Part shown: positions 63,191 to 64,000 of the stretch, piece by piece
Numbering within the stretch: the first letter of the stretch is position 1
How the letters are laid out: every line of letters starts with the position of its first letter
Origin: Prinia subflava
Lineage: Eukaryota > Chordata > Aves > Passeriformes > Cisticolidae
NCBI RefSeq assembly: GCF_021018805.1
Contig: NC_086250.1
Span: forward strand, 61,815,322 to 61,879,321
DNA length: 64,000 nt
Direction of reading: 5' to 3'
Program-made: the position numbers and the translations under genes
Notes under the pieces: generated by a model
Told to the model about the DNA's origin: nothing
The model's input: only the letters and a program-made list of their open reading frames with translations
Database searches by the model: none

Positions 63191-63407
63191 GGGGACGCCG
63201 CTCACCGGGCTGGGCTCTGCGGCGGCCGGGAGGGACCGGGGCCGGGGTCGGCGCCGGGGCCAAGAGAGGCAAAGCCGCGGCTCCGACGTCGAGGCGGGAA
63301 GCAAGTCAAGCGGCACCGCCACAGCCCTGTTTGAGGAGTCCCTGAGGGCCGGGAGTGCGACCCCCGCGGGGCCCAGGGCGGTGCCGTGTCGCGCGTGAGG
63401 AGATCAG
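63191..63407 (+). other. CCDC146: Presumed non-coding first exon of divergent gene (CCDC146 by synteny)
   Basis: Downstream of the X-box and CCAAT box the plus strand stays CpG-rich up to GAGATCAG|GTACCC, a plausible splice donor at 63408. No coding similarity is visible. In mouse, Ccdc146 is head-to-head with Fam185a on the opposite side from Fbxl13, and this window keeps that arrangement. CCDC146 is a coiled-coil protein of centrioles and the sperm flagellum. The transcription start and left edge are approximate, and the gene identity is an inference from gene order alone. Confidence 0.45.
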
Positions 63408-64000
63408 GTACCCCAGGGCAGGCTGCCCTTTACTTCTCTTAAGCCTTACAGCGAGTGTTGAAATGTCCTCGGTCAGCTGGTATAGAAGAAGTTTGCCAGA
63501 TGTGTTGGAAAACCAGCTGGTTTTTTGAAGGGATATCGCAAAGCACCAGAATAGCTCTCTGTCAGTACGGTTTAGTCAATATGTTATGAGTTGTATTGCT
63601 TTTTAGCAGTTTTAAGCCAAGCAAATAAATATTTTCTTGACCTCTGCACAAATACTCCATGGAACAATTGGACTTACAGGTTTACAAACAAGCAGGAAAC
63701 TGCGTAATCCAGTTTAAAATACTCTTCAGTGCTTCATAGCCCACATTATCATCATATAACAATGTAAAAAAATGAGGTGGGGCATGTGGGCAATAGATGA
63801 CGTACAGTCAGGGACTGAATTCTTGTCATGGTTGTCATTTGCTGCCAATAATAAGAGAGAAAATTGCACAGAAAGCTGCATTGTCTTAGCAAGATTGCAA
63901 CACAAGAAATAATGAAATCTGGGCCTGTTTCTTAATTACTGTCTCCCTTTTGCACTCCATGTGTTTCTTTTTCATAAATAACCATGCATGATACTTAGTC
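63408..64000 (+). other. Presumed first intron of divergent gene
   Basis: GC content drops sharply after the donor. No exon or repeat was recognised before the window ends. Confidence 0.45.

Larger units (their letters stand above)
62340..63410. promoter_or_regulatory. CpG island and bidirectional promoter of FAM185A and the divergent gene
   Basis: An abrupt change to GC-rich, CpG-dense sequence covers FAM185A exon 1 and continues through the start of a plus-strand transcript. GC boxes (GGGCGG), two facing CCAAT boxes, a ZNF143-type element and an X-box all fall within 62999-63190. There is no TATA box in either direction. This is the usual architecture of a head-to-head housekeeping/ciliary gene pair. 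Confidence 0.85.

Noticed and set aside
63096..63398. 100-codon plus-strand frame considered as a coding first exon of the divergent gene
   Set aside because: Arg/Gly/Ala-rich CpG-island translation with no coiled-coil or CCDC146-like sequence. The better reading is a non-coding first exon ending at the donor at 63408.

Overview
This is vertebrate nuclear DNA, almost certainly avian and probably from a songbird. It is AT-rich, intron-dominated sequence with one CpG island near the right end. Its repeats are CR1 LINE fragments ending in the avian ATTCTGTGATTCT-type tail and ERVL-like LTRs of the kind seen in birds; I saw no Alu, L1 or B-type SINEs. No prokaryotic features, CRISPR arrays, rRNA or tRNA genes were seen. 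The avian call is an inference from repeats and synteny.

The window contains parts of three genes in the order known from mammals, FBXL13 - FAM185A - CCDC146. (1) From 1.9 to 25.8 kb, + strand: the 3' half of FBXL13 (DRC6, a leucine-rich-repeat subunit of the ciliary nexin-dynein regulatory complex). Only scattered exon remnants are visible. They carry an in-frame stop, a deletion, a missing splice acceptor, a GC donor, a 1-nt frameshift and a missing donor. Only the terminal exon and its poly(A) signal look healthy. This looks like a decaying pseudogene, and it is the main finding. (2) From 62.8 down to 28.2 kb, - strand: a complete FAM185A gene with eight coding exons, canonical GT/AG junctions, consistent phases and a 368-residue product. 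It lies tail-to-tail with FBXL13. (3) From about 63.2 kb, + strand: the presumed non-coding first exon of the divergent neighbour. By synteny this is CCDC146, a centriole and sperm-flagellum gene. It shares a CpG-island bidirectional promoter with FAM185A that contains an RFX X-box, a ZNF143/THAP11-type element and two facing CCAAT boxes.

Mobile DNA comprises a CR1 reverse-transcriptase fragment (18.3-19.5 kb), smaller CR1 pieces near 23.1, 25.0, 33.9 and 46.7 kb, two related truncated LTRs (0.16 and 28.9 kb), and a complete 1,370-bp solo LTR with a 5-bp target-site duplication (12.98-14.35 kb). A 402-nt uninterrupted purine tract built from GGAAAA/GAAAAA hexamers lies at 11.85-12.25 kb, just upstream of the FBXL13 exon that has lost its acceptor. 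Three perfect inverted repeats lie in FAM185A intron 1.

Homology calls were made by reading translations against remembered family sequences; no search was run.
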